Positions 23,441-33,249 of a stretch of 64,000 nucleotides of DNA are shown here, piece by piece (position 1 is the stretch's first letter; the number at the start of each line of letters is the position of its first letter). The DNA comes from Campanula takesimana. Its lineage: Eukaryota; Streptophyta; Magnoliopsida; Asterales; Campanulaceae. The DNA is taken from NCBI GenBank assembly GCA_026119855.1, contig JAOWBW010000220.1, positions 116,828-180,827 on the forward strand, in the 5' to 3' direction. A program made the translations under genes and the position numbers. The notes under the pieces were generated by a model. That model searched no databases. It was given only the letters and a program-made list of their open reading frames with translations, and had not been told where the DNA came from.

Positions 23441-24941
23441 GGAGCTGCAAAAATACCATGCCCACATGGAGGAACTCATGGCCCAATTCAAAGTAGTCCG
23501 TTTCCATTACCTACCAAGAGATCGAAATCGTTTCGCAGATCCCTTGGCCACCTTGGCCTCCTTGGTAGAAATTCCTGAGGGAAAATCGATAAAACCCTTC
23601 AGGGTGGGTAGAAAAGAGAATCCGGCCTACTGTTGTGAGATAGGTAGAGTCACGAAGGAGGTAGAAGAACCATGGTACAATCAAATCTACCAGTTCCTCA
23701 AAAAGGGGGAAGCCTCCTTCACGAACGAGAAAGGAGAATACAAGGATGGGATTAAGGCCAAGGGCATGGCAGCCCTCAAGCGGTTGGCATCTCACTATGT
23801 GATTTTGGGAGACATCTTGTACAAGAGACGCCATCAGGGCCTTCTCCTAAGGTGCATAAACGCAAAGGAAGCACAGGAACTCATGAAAGAGGTCCATGGT
23901 GGACGGTGTGGTCCCCACATAAGTGCTCGGGCCTTAATGCAAGTTATCCTACGAATGGGGTATTTTTGGATCTCGATGGAGACCGACTGCATACAATTCG
24001 TGAAGAAGTGCGATAAGTGTCAACGGTTCTCCAACCTTAATCACCTGCCACCTCATCATTTGTATTACATGACAACCCCATGGCCCTTCTCAACTTGGGG
24101 CATCGATATCATTGGAAAAATTTACCCACCCGGGAGCCACGGTCATGAATTCGTCTTGGTAGCCGTGGACTATTTCACGAAATGGGTTGAAGCCAAGTCC
24201 TACAAGGTCTTAACCTCAAAGAAGGTCGCGGAATTTATAAAAGAGAACATCATGTGCCGTTACGGAGTCCCAAATGAGGTCACTGATAATGGCTCACACT
24301 TTGAAGGCAAGTGTGATCGACTGTTAGAAGAATTTCGAGTCACCCGCCACAAGTCCTCCCCTTATAGGCCTCAAACCAATGGTGCGGTAGAAGCCGCTAA
24401 CAAAACACTTGAGAGAATCATCAAAAGGATGGAAACACGGGGTAGGGATTGGCCCGAAAAGCTGCATCTAGCATTATGGGGCTACCGAACGTCAGTCAGA
24501 ACGGCTACCGGAGAAACCCCTTTTGCTTTGACATACGGGATGGAAGCCATGCTCCCGGCCGAATTGGAAGTACCGTCTCTAAGGATTCTATTGGAAAATG
24601 AAATTCATGAGGTAGATTGGATCCGAAGTCGGCATGATGAATTGACCTTGCTAGATGAACGCCGTTTGAAAGCCATGGAGCACATCCGTGCCTACTAAGG
24701 GAGAATAGCACGAGCCTTTGACAAGAAAGTTAATCCTCGGAAAATTCGGGTAGGAGACCTAATTCTCAAAGAAAAACCCCCGGGAAGGTCTAATCCCGAT
24801 GGAAAGTGGGAACCCGTATGGATCGGTCCCTTTGTAGTGCAAGAGATTTTTTCAGGAGGAGCAATGAGACTTACGGATTTGGATGGGAACCCCTTCATGC
24901 ACCCGGTCAACGGTGATAAGCTTCGTCGCTACTTTGTTTAA
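23441..24941 (+). pseudogene. Tat integrase, nearly intact with one late stop
   Basis: The frame open to 24698 holds the zinc-binding region (H...H...CDKC near 24010) and the catalytic core: WGIDIIG (near 24100), VTDNGSHFEG (near 24280) and NGAVEAANK (near 24390) give the D, D, E triad. A stop at 24696 is followed in the same frame by the C-terminal module KVNPRKIRVGDLILK...LRRYF to the stop at 24939. Integrase inserts the DNA copy into the chromosome. No chromodomain is present, in line with Tat. Confidence 0.93.
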
Positions 24942-25334
24942 AAAAAAAAGGTCTAAAATAATATACCCACCTAGATTGAAAACCCGTTTGGGCAGTCTAG
25001 AGAAAAAACAGGGTTGCACCAGAAATTCATGAAAATGAACTACGATGACCTGAGCCCCTCAGTCCTATTTGTACAAGGGGAACGTAGGCAGCCGATCATC
25101 GGTCCGGTCTAAAAAATAAATAAAATTCAAATTTGGTTCTTAGAGAAAGCTTCATACAAATGCAATCTGGCTTTATGAAAATCAAAGATAAGTAACCATT
25201 GCCACCATAGTTAAAACACTTCTTTGATGAGTTCAAGCACGGTATACTCTCGACTCAATAACATGCAAATAAAACACTGAAATAAACTAATGTGTCTGCA
25301 ATGGCAATGGGTGGATGCTTAGGACATAGGGCCA
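24942..25334 (+). other. Post-pol region of the Tat element with conserved hairpin
   Basis: Non-coding. A stem-loop at 25040-25087 (arms CTACG and CGTAG, followed by GCAGCC) matches two copies in the non-autonomous Tat-like element. Just before it, near 24985-25015, CTAGATTGAAAACCCG...CAGTCTAG also matches that element. These shared islands in non-coding DNA suggest a conserved RNA function or recent common origin. Confidence 0.65.
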
Positions 25335-25699
25335 TCAACGCTCCTCACCCGTCCACCTTTTCTTTTGGCTTCTCCGAGTTTTCTTTTTCTTGATATCAAA
25401 AAGATCGACCTCCCTCCTTCCATAGTCAGGAACTCTTCCATCCTCCTCAAAAAGTTCGGCCGTCTTTAAATCCGTGTCAATCGCAGCCCTAGCTCGGAGA
25501 TCCTCCATCCGTGCCCTAATCCTAGGCACCACAGCCCTTCTCCTCTCAGTCATAATCTGATAGTCTTCAACGACATCCCCAGTATGGTTGTGGCCGTTCG
25601 CCACAGCCTCGGTCTCCCTCAGAAACCTACTAGTGTCATGCTCCCTTCCAAGAATAGCCTCACGCCTCTCCTCAATAAGCCTCTGAGTCTGTCCCATAG
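25335..25699 (-). pseudogene. C-terminal piece of the Tat antisense ORF
   Basis: A 120-codon frame running against pol. Its frame joins, across the TCTGT duplication, with the minus-strand frame that leaves the other side of the inserted element at 41145. The piece is rich in Arg, Glu and Lys, with a helical look in the first 40 residues (RLIEERREA) and a basic tail (KKKKTRRSQKKR) that could be a nuclear signal. It ends about 390 bp after the pol stop in opposite orientation, the arrangement described for antisense ORFs of Tat/Retand elements. Confidence 0.75.
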
Positions 25700-26143
25700 T
25701 CTGTTGATGGAGAAAATCTCCCTCTAATTAAATTACCTAGCAAGTGTACTAGTTACCGGTGTAGTAGTATGCACAAGCAAGGGTCGAATCCACAGAGACT
25801 AGATTGGAAAACAAGAATGTATATTAAAACTAGAAAAATAAATAAATGGGGTTTTGGTTTTTTATTAATTTAACTACTAAAACAATAATTTAAATTAAAC
25901 TAAGAAAATAAATAAAAGCAAGATTAGCGAATAGATTCACGAATTGGATTCACAAATACTTTCACTCTATGCTATGCTCCTAATGAAAAGATCAATCTCT
26001 TTCTTGGGTTCGTTCACAAAAGTAAGAATTGGGACGGTGAGGCGGCCGGATTGCAATTTATTTCTCTCTAACTAATCACACTTCGCAAATCAAGTCCATG
26101 TAATTATTTAAAGAGTTATTAAGTTCTAAAGAACAAATAAACC

Positions 26144-28664
26144 TGACACGCCCCCAGGTCCCGGGATCCCCTAATAGAACCTCGAACCTGGATGGGAGTG
26201 CCTAACGGGAAACAAGAAACTTAACAAGAAACTTAATGACATTTGTTTAACAAACTGACATGATATATATTCTAGAGTAAGGAGCTATACTAGCTCACAA
26301 CACGAGTTCTAGACAAGAAAATTTAAAACCAAACTTAATACATACACAGCGGAAACATGCCTAGCACATAAGCTGGCATTAAGAGTACTATACAAGATGT
26401 CTAGTGACAACAAGAACTAAACAAGACTGTCTACCCCAAAATAAGGAGTTATACAACCCAATACATCGTCCTCACCAAGAGTAAAAGGACACAAGCCCCA
26501 AAATAATCACGACCTGCGAAGCAAGCTCCCAACTATGTCGAGCCTCACTGCGCACTATCCTTCTTTTCCTGGGGGGGGGGAGCAAATAAAGGGTGAGATA
26601 AATCTCAGTAAGCTATTAGATGCAACTACATGACATGTTATCATGCAATTCAAGTAGATACTCAAATAATCATATCTCAAGTATCATCAGGTAACAAGTA
26701 TATGAGAGGATAATCCACTCATCAAGTAGCACATAAAGCTAAACAAGCAAGTTATAAGAATATTGCTTCCTTCCTTATTCCTCCCAAGAATACCATTGTT
26801 GTCGAAGCTTGTATTACTTTGACATCACGATCAATAACAGGAACTGATTATTCAGTATATATCAGAAGACCCGGTAACCAGTGTCATTCTCAATATCAGT
26901 ACTCATGATTATTCATGAGGTGTTCGGGACGGGAATTAGCATTCACTTAAGTCAGGCTTATTGCTCCAACTAAGGAAGCTATGCCCTTACTATGGCCGGT
27001 AGTAAGGGGTCGGGCGGAAATACATAGGGACCCGATTGTCACTTAAACCCCAGCTCTCGCGACAAGCGTGAACCTATACATTTTCGAACAAGCAAGGAGA
27101 ACCAGCTGGACTCACACAAGAAAGTACAAGTAGATATTTACTTGAACAACGGGAGAGGAACTAATCCAAATGTAGTGGACTAGCTCAACAAGGAACATGC
27201 TTCAAGTAATCAAGAAGTCACCTTGTTATCAAGCAACTATATGCAATGTTTGCACATACACAACAAGAACATGTCTCATACACGTTAGTGCTTATTCATA
27301 GCACTTTCTAGTTCACTACCATACATATGTATTGGTGTCGAGTCAAGTACAAGATTTTATTATCTTATATTCAAGTCTTAATCCATTTTTATGGATGTTC
27401 AAATCACGTACAAGCTTTTAATGTCTTATACTTCACGTTATAACTTCCAATCTTTGGACATTCAAGCAAGTATAAGAGTTATACATTTACTCTTACCAAA
27501 TCCCAATCCTATTCTTAGGATGTTCAAGTCTAAGACCTTGTTCTAATGCCCCTAAGGTGCACAATCATCGGATTCACAACAAGTATAACACATTAGTGCT
27601 TGTTCATAGCACTTTCAAGACATAAAGAAGAGATACTACTCTTATACTTATGTTCTCATTTTGATCTAATGAGTATACATGTTTAAGACCAAGTCTGATG
27701 CCCCTAAAGTATCACAACACTTGCTAGGACATCTTATACTAAGGTTATATACCTTAATTAGGGTTACTTCCAACTTATACAAACTTTAAACAAAATCTTT
27801 GTTTTTTCAGACAACTGTGCGGTCGCCCACAATGGACTGTGCGGCCGCACACAACCAAGTCAATTTCTTTGAAAAACCCTTCAGAAAGATGTGCGGTCGC
27901 CCAGGTATTTTTGTGCGGTCGCACAATGTACTAAAATGCGAAAATTCCATTTCTTTCCCAGTTTAAGAATTGTCCGTCCCAAAACGTAGGAGTAACTTTT
28001 TATCAACAATTTCACATACCCAGAAAGCATTAACAAGCTCAAAACTAACTCTTTCATTTTCTTTCATTATTTCCCACAGAGGATTATTACTCCCTTTGTC
28101 CCAAATTTACAAGTACCACGAAAATCACCCCAAACACAAAATTAACAATCACAAGTATCGAGAATAACATTTATGCATGTTATTACAAGTAAGGGGGAGC
28201 TAATAACTTACCTAGTCAAAATTCAAGTTGACCAAAACTTATTTCCGTTCGGCCTGGAACGCTCTATTCAACGCCACGAATATTAATCCGGGATCAGAAT
28301 CAAGAACGGAGGGATAATTAAACTCGAGGAGTCGGGAATAGGGAAAACTTTCAACCCTAACTTTGGAACAGAGGGAGAGAGCGTAAAGAAATTTGGGAAT
28401 AATGACCCAGAGAAGAAGGTCAAACAAGGTTATCTAACAACTTTCCAGGAATTGCACTCAGGCCCCTCAAGTTTCACTTTTAACAAAAAGACCCCTGAAG
28501 TCAAATTTTCACAAATGACCCAAAAGTCAAAACTAGACATTTAACCATCTTAATATTCTAAAGCAGTTAAAACTTTAACCCAAGTAAAACTAGCACATAA
28601 TATGCAAGTTCAAGTATTTAACAAGTATGTCAAATATTTAACAGGAAATTCGATGGGCGTTACA
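26144..28664 (-). repeat. 3' LTR of Tekay copy 1
   Basis: 2521 bp, minus-strand start TGTAACGCCCATC, end GGGGGCGTGTCA. It carries the four-palindrome array, AGTGCT stem-loops, the CCCTTACTA stem-loop and a C-run followed by AGG, all in antisense here. Confidence 0.96.
27816..27925 (-). promoter_or_regulatory. Four-palindrome G/C array in the Tekay copy 1 3' LTR
   Basis: Four TGTGCGGTCGCACA-type units with the same spacing as in copy 2 (52531-52640). The equivalent array in the 5' LTR of this copy lies at about 34921-35030. Confidence 0.75.
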
Positions 28665-28680
28665 TCCTCCCCACCTTAAA
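28665..28680 (-). promoter_or_regulatory. Polypurine tract of Tekay copy 1
   Basis: On the minus strand AAGGTGGGGAGGA ends directly at the LTR start. It primes plus-strand DNA synthesis. Confidence 0.88.
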
Positions 28681-28699
28681 GAAAATTCGCCCACGAATT

Positions 28700-31600
28700 T
28701 TACTTACCAAGATTTTCAAATAGGCTCGGGTATTTGTCTCGCATCTCTTTCTCGGTTTCCCAAGTAGCCTCTTCAATTTCATGATTTCTCCAAAGGACCT
28801 TCACAATAGGAATCCTTTTGGTACGCAATACTTGCTCCTTCCAGTCAAGAATTTCAACAGGTTGTTCCTCATAAGACAAATCAGGCTGAAATGGAATAGC
28901 CTCATACTCAAGAACATGTGATTCATCTGCCATATACTTGCGAATCATAGATACATGGAATACATCATGAATACCAGATAAAGAAGGAGGTAAAGACACT
29001 TTATAAGCCAACTTACCAACTCTTTCAAGAATCTCAAATGGACCGATATAACGAGGAGATAACTTTCCTTTCTTCCCAAATCTCTTTATACCTCTACGAG
29101 GAGAGACCTTCAAGAATACAAAGTCACCTACCTGGAATTCAAGATCCCTTCTACGATGATCTGCATAACTCTTTTGTCTACTCTGAGCTGTGCGCAATCT
29201 ATCTCGAATGAGTTTCACACTCTCAACTGATTGTTGAACCATTTCAGGACCCAAGAGTCTAGCTTCTCCCACTTCATCCCAACATATAGGAGATCTACAT
29301 TTTCTGCCATAAAGAGCCTCATATGGAGCCATTTCAATGCTAGACTGAAAACTGTTATTATAAGCAAACTCAGCCAAAGGAAGATGAGTATCCCAACTGC
29401 CTTTGAAATCAATAACACAAGCACGTAACATATCCTCAAGAATCTGTATAAGTCTCTCAGATTGCCCATCAGATTGAGGATGAAAAGCAGTACTGAAATT
29501 CAATTTAGTACCCATGGCACCCTGAAGAGCCTGCCAGAATCGAGAAGTAAAACGAGGATCTCTGTCAGATACAATACTCACAGGAACCCCATGCAGTCGG
29601 ACAATCTCCTGAACATACAAAGATGCCAATTGAGACAATGAATATCCCATGGAAACAGACAAGAAGTGACCTGATTTAGTCAACCTGTCCACTATAACCC
29701 AAACAGCATCATGGCCTCGTCTGGTACGTGGCAAACCAGTTACAAAATCCATAGTAATATGCTCCCATTTCCACTCCGGAATTTCCAATGGTTGCAACAA
29801 ACCTGCTGGACGTTGATGTTCCACTTTTACTTGTTGACAAGTCAAACATTTGGATACATACTCAGCAATCTCTCTTTTCATATTGTTCCACCAAAAATGT
29901 TTCTTCAAGTCTTGGTACATTTTAGTGCTTCCAGGATGAATAGTATACTTGGCTTTGTGAGCCTCTTCAAGAACTTTCTTCTTTATTTCAGGATCAACTG
30001 GAATACAAACTCGACCTCGGAAGGTAAGAATTCCATCACTATTGAAAGAAAAATCTGGTTGCTTTCCTTCATTCATTCCACTAATGATTTTCTGCAATTC
30101 AGAATCAATTACCTGAGCTTCTTTGATCTGTTGGAGTAAATCTGAAGTAGCTTTTATATTCGCAAACATAACTCCATGATTTGATTCACAAGGACTCCAA
30201 TCACACAAGTCTTCAAACATCTTCCATTCACGAATCATCAAGCAAGAAATATAAGTCTTTCTGCTCAGTGCATCTGCCACAACATTTGCCTTTCCAGGAT
30301 GATAAAGAATAGTACAATCATGATCCTTTAATTTCTCCATCCATCTACGTTGCCTCATGTTAAGCTCTTTTTGAGAAAACAAGTACTTCAAGCTCTTATG
30401 ATCGGTAAAGACTTCAAATTTGGTTCCATACAAATAATGCCTCCATTTATGCAAAGCAAAAATAATCGCAGCCAACTCTAAATCATGAGTAGGATAATTC
30501 TTTTCATAAGGAGATAATTTTCGAGAAGCATAAGCTATTACCTTGCCATCTTGCATCAGAACACAACCCAATCCTTCTTTAGAAGCATCAGTATAAACCA
30601 TGAAATGCTCAGAACCATTAGGCAAAGCCAAGACTGGAGCTGTAGTCAAACGCCTTTTCAACTCCTGAAAACTTGCTTCACATTTGTCATTCCACTCAAA
30701 AGAAATAGCTTTTCGAGTCATATTAGTCAATGGAGTAGCAATCTTGGAGAATCCCTCAATGAACCTCCGATAATAACTAGCCAAGCCCAAGAAACTACGG
30801 ATTTCAGTCACTGTAGTTGGCCTTTTCCAGTTAACAACTGCTTCAACTTTGGAAGGATCTACTGCAATACCAGTAGCAGACACAACATGCCCCAAGAATG
30901 AAACTTCTTCTAACCAGAAAGCACATTTGCTGAATTTCGCAAATAATTGTTTCTCACGAAGAACTTGCAATACCACCCTGAGATGTTGTTCATGCTCAGC
31001 CCGTGACTTAGAATACACAAGAATGTCATCAATGAATACCACCACAAAACAATCAAGATATGGCTTGAATATACGGTTCATCAAATCCATGAATACAGCT
31101 GGAGCATTTGTCAAACCAAATGGCATAACAATAAACTCATAATGCCCATACCTGGTACAGAAAGCTGTCTTTGGTATATCCTCAGATCTGATTTTCAACT
31201 GATGATAACCACTTCTCAAGTCAAGCTTCGAATACACTACTGAACCCTGAAGCTGATCAAACAAGTCATCAATATGAGGTAACGGATATTTGTTCTTGAT
31301 AGTTACCTGATTAAGATCTCTGTAATCAATACACAATCGCAGAGTCCCATCTTTCTTTCTGACAAATAACACTGGTGCACCCCACGGTGATACACTAGGC
31401 CTGATAAAGCCCCTTTCAAGCAATTCTTCAAGCTGTGTTTTCAACTCTCTTAACTCAGCTGGAGCCATTCTATAAGGTGCTTTAGAGATTGGTGCTGTAC
31501 CTGGTAATAACTCAATACAGAACTCAAGCTCTCGATCAGGTGGCATGCTATACTCAGAAGAGAACACATCTGAAAATTCAGACACAACAGGAATATCCTC

Positions 31601-33163
31601 CATCTTGGGAACAGATAAACTCTGATCAAGCACACATGCGAGATACCCGGCACAACCACGAGATAAAAGTTTTCTAGCTTTTAAAGCAGAAATAACATGT
31701 ATAGCACATAAAGACCTATCACCTTCAAAGGTAAAATCAGGCAAACCAGGAATAGAAAAAGTTACTACTTTTCTATAACAATCAACAGATGCATGATGCA
31801 CATATAGCCAATCCATGCCAAGAATCACGTCAAAGTCCCTTATAGGTAACACGACTAGGTCAGCAAGAAGGGCATGATCACCCACAAGAACCTCACATTT
31901 CTTGTAAACCTCAGAAGTAAACATGCAATCTCCCATAGGGGAAGATACTTCTAGCACATAAGGCATAGAATCAGGAAGAACATGCAAATGCGACACAAAA
32001 TGAGATGCCACATAAGAATGAGATGAGCCTGGATCTATCAAGACTCGCGCTCTCGTACTAGAAAGTAATATAATACCTCCTATGACTGCAGAAGACTCAG
32101 CTACACCCTGCTGATCTAAAGCAAACACTCGACCCTGAACTTTTGGTCGACCCCCACTATCTCTCTTGGAACCTGAAGCTGGTTGACTTGTACCCCCAAC
32201 TTGATTTACTTTACTTTTAGGACAATTTCTAGCAAAGTGCCCCGCTTCACCACATACTATATACTTTCCTTGTTTTAGCCAACACTTGTCTTCAGAATGG
32301 CCTTCTTTCGAACAATAACCACATACTCTCCTGGGACCTTGGACTGTTGTCCTCGAACCAGTTGATACACTACCTTTGCTTTCAGTTGGCTGTCGGAATC
32401 GACGATCTTGGCGGCCAGATTTACCACCTTTAGAACCAGATCCCTGAGTTCTCTCTGATACACGACCAGTCATGGTTGTTCCCAACTTCACCTTGTGTTC
32501 TTCAATATCATTTTCAATAGTGTAAGCCTTCTCCACTGCTCGCTGATAGCTAGTGAGCTGTAAAGAAAGAAGTTGCTTCCTATACTCAGTCCTCAACCCT
32601 TTAACAAACCTCTGTGCCTTCTTGGCTTCGTTTGGAACTAAGTGATCACAATACCTTGCCAATTCTGTGAACTTGGTTGAATATTGCCCCACGGTCAGAC
32701 TTCCCTGCTCCAGATTAAGAAATTCCATCTCCTTTCTATCTTGGACCACTGTTGGAATAAACTGTGACTTAAAAGCTTTAAGAAAATTCTCCCATGTCTG
32801 TGGTACACCTTCCAGTTCCCAGCTTTTACTCAACACTTGCCACCAATGTTCAGCGGCTTTCTCAAGTTTAAAGGTTGCAAAGGTTACCTTATCACCACCT
32901 GCACACCTCAAAGCTGTAAAGATCTTCTCAATACTTTCAATCCATTCCTCTGCCTTCTTAGCATCAAATTCCCCGTCAAAACTACGAGGTTTCAGCTTCA
33001 AGAACCTTGTAAGGCGATTAGGATAATCCCAGTCAACATTATCAACCATTTCTTCTTGAGGAGTTATAGATCTCAGCTGATTACTACCACTTGTACCCTC
33101 AGAACTCATTGTACCTGTAGGTAAACACTCAGCGTTATTAATAACACCCCAAGACTCACCCAT
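28700..33163 (-). CDS. gag-pol: Tekay Gag-Pol polyprotein, 1487 residues, uninterrupted
   Basis: Single frame from ATG at 33163, the first ATG after the primer site; copy 2 has the same start. Domains: Gag capsid about 55-200; zinc knuckles 281-294 (CGYCSKEGHSEDKC) and 301-314; aspartic protease with DPGS at 377-380; reverse transcriptase about 560-780 with FIDD at 710-713; RNase H with TDAS (Asp859); integrase zinc region about 1075-1110 and core D1139, D1200, E1236 (35 residues between the last two); chromodomain-like C-terminus about 1431-1487. The chromodomain of chromoviruses directs insertion to marked chromatin. Oddities: residue 301 is Tyr where copy 2 has the first Cys of knuckle 2, and residue 669 is Cys where copy 2 and related elements have Arg in the FRTRYGHYEF stretch of RT. 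Both may harm function despite the open frame. Confidence 0.96.
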   Translation of the reverse strand: MGESWGVINNAECLPTGTMSSEGTSGSNQLRSITPQEEMVDNVDWDYPNRLTRFLKLKPRSFDGEFDAKKAEEWIESIEKIFTALRCAGGDKVTFATFKLEKAAEHWWQVLSKSWELEGVPQTWENFLKAFKSQFIPTVVQDRKEMEFLNLEQGSLTVGQYSTKFTELARYCDHLVPNEAKKAQRFVKGLRTEYRKQLLSLQLTSYQRAVEKAYTIENDIEEHKVKLGTTMTGRVSERTQGSGSKGGKSGRQDRRFRQPTESKGSVSTGSRTTVQGPRRVCGYCSKEGHSEDKCWLKQGKYIVCGEAGHFARNCPKSKVNQVGGTSQPASGSKRDSGGRPKVQGRVFALDQQGVAESSAVIGGIILLSSTRARVLIDPGSSHSYVASHFVSHLHVLPDSMPYVLEVSSPMGDCMFTSEVYKKCEVLVGDHALLADLVVLPIRDFDVILGMDWLYVHHASVDCYRKVVTFSIPGLPDFTFEGDRSLCAIHVISALKARKLLSRGCAGYLACVLDQSLSVPKMEDIPVVSEFSDVFSSEYSMPPDRELEFCIELLPGTAPISKAPYRMAPAELRELKTQLEELLERGFIRPSVSPWGAPVLFVRKKDGTLRLCIDYRDLNQVTIKNKYPLPHIDDLFDQLQGSVVYSKLDLRSGYHQLKIRSEDIPKTAFCTRYGHYEFIVMPFGLTNAPAVFMDLMNRIFKPYLDCFVVVFIDDILVYSKSRAEHEQHLRVVLQVLREKQLFAKFSKCAFWLEEVSFLGHVVSATGIAVDPSKVEAVVNWKRPTTVTEIRSFLGLASYYRRFIEGFSKIATPLTNMTRKAISFEWNDKCEASFQELKRRLTTAPVLALPNGSEHFMVYTDASKEGLGCVLMQDGKVIAYASRKLSPYEKNYPTHDLELAAIIFALHKWRHYLYGTKFEVFTDHKSLKYLFSQKELNMRQRRWMEKLKDHDCTILYHPGKANVVADALSRKTYISCLMIREWKMFEDLCDWSPCESNHGVMFANIKATSDLLQQIKEAQVIDSELQKIISGMNEGKQPDFSFNSDGILTFRGRVCIPVDPEIKKKVLEEAHKAKYTIHPGSTKMYQDLKKHFWWNNMKREIAEYVSKCLTCQQVKVEHQRPAGLLQPLEIPEWKWEHITMDFVTGLPRTRRGHDAVWVIVDRLTKSGHFLSVSMGYSLSQLASLYVQEIVRLHGVPVSIVSDRDPRFTSRFWQALQGAMGTKLNFSTAFHPQSDGQSERLIQILEDMLRACVIDFKGSWDTHLPLAEFAYNNSFQSSIEMAPYEALYGRKCRSPICWDEVGEARLLGPEMVQQSVESVKLIRDRLRTAQSRQKSYADHRRRDLEFQVGDFVFLKVSPRRGIKRFGKKGKLSPRYIGPFEILERVGKLAYKVSLPPSLSGIHDVFHVSMIRKYMADESHVLEYEAIPFQPDLSYEEQPVEILDWKEQVLRTKRIPIVKVLWRNHEIEEATWETEKEMRDKYPSLFENLGK

Positions 33164-33234
33164 ACCTAGGCCATAGACCCTATCCAGACTTAGAGCAAAC
33201 CAAGGTAGCTAAACATGGTAGCTAAACCAGGGAA

Positions 33235-33246
33235 GCTCTGATACCA
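33235..33246 (-). promoter_or_regulatory. Primer binding site, initiator-Met tRNA type, Tekay copy 1
   Basis: Minus strand TGGTATCAGAGC, three bases from the LTR end. It sets where minus-strand DNA synthesis starts. Confidence 0.93.
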
Positions 33247-33249
33247 ACC

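Noticed and set aside
27970..28167. Small frame repeated at 35075, 52289 and 59391
   Set aside because: It is the same stretch in all four Tekay LTR copies, non-coding in position, with no domain.
29215..32463. Out-of-frame open frames inside the Tekay gag-pol on both strands, and their mirror images in copy 2
   Set aside because: All lie within the 1487-codon frame and have no independent support.
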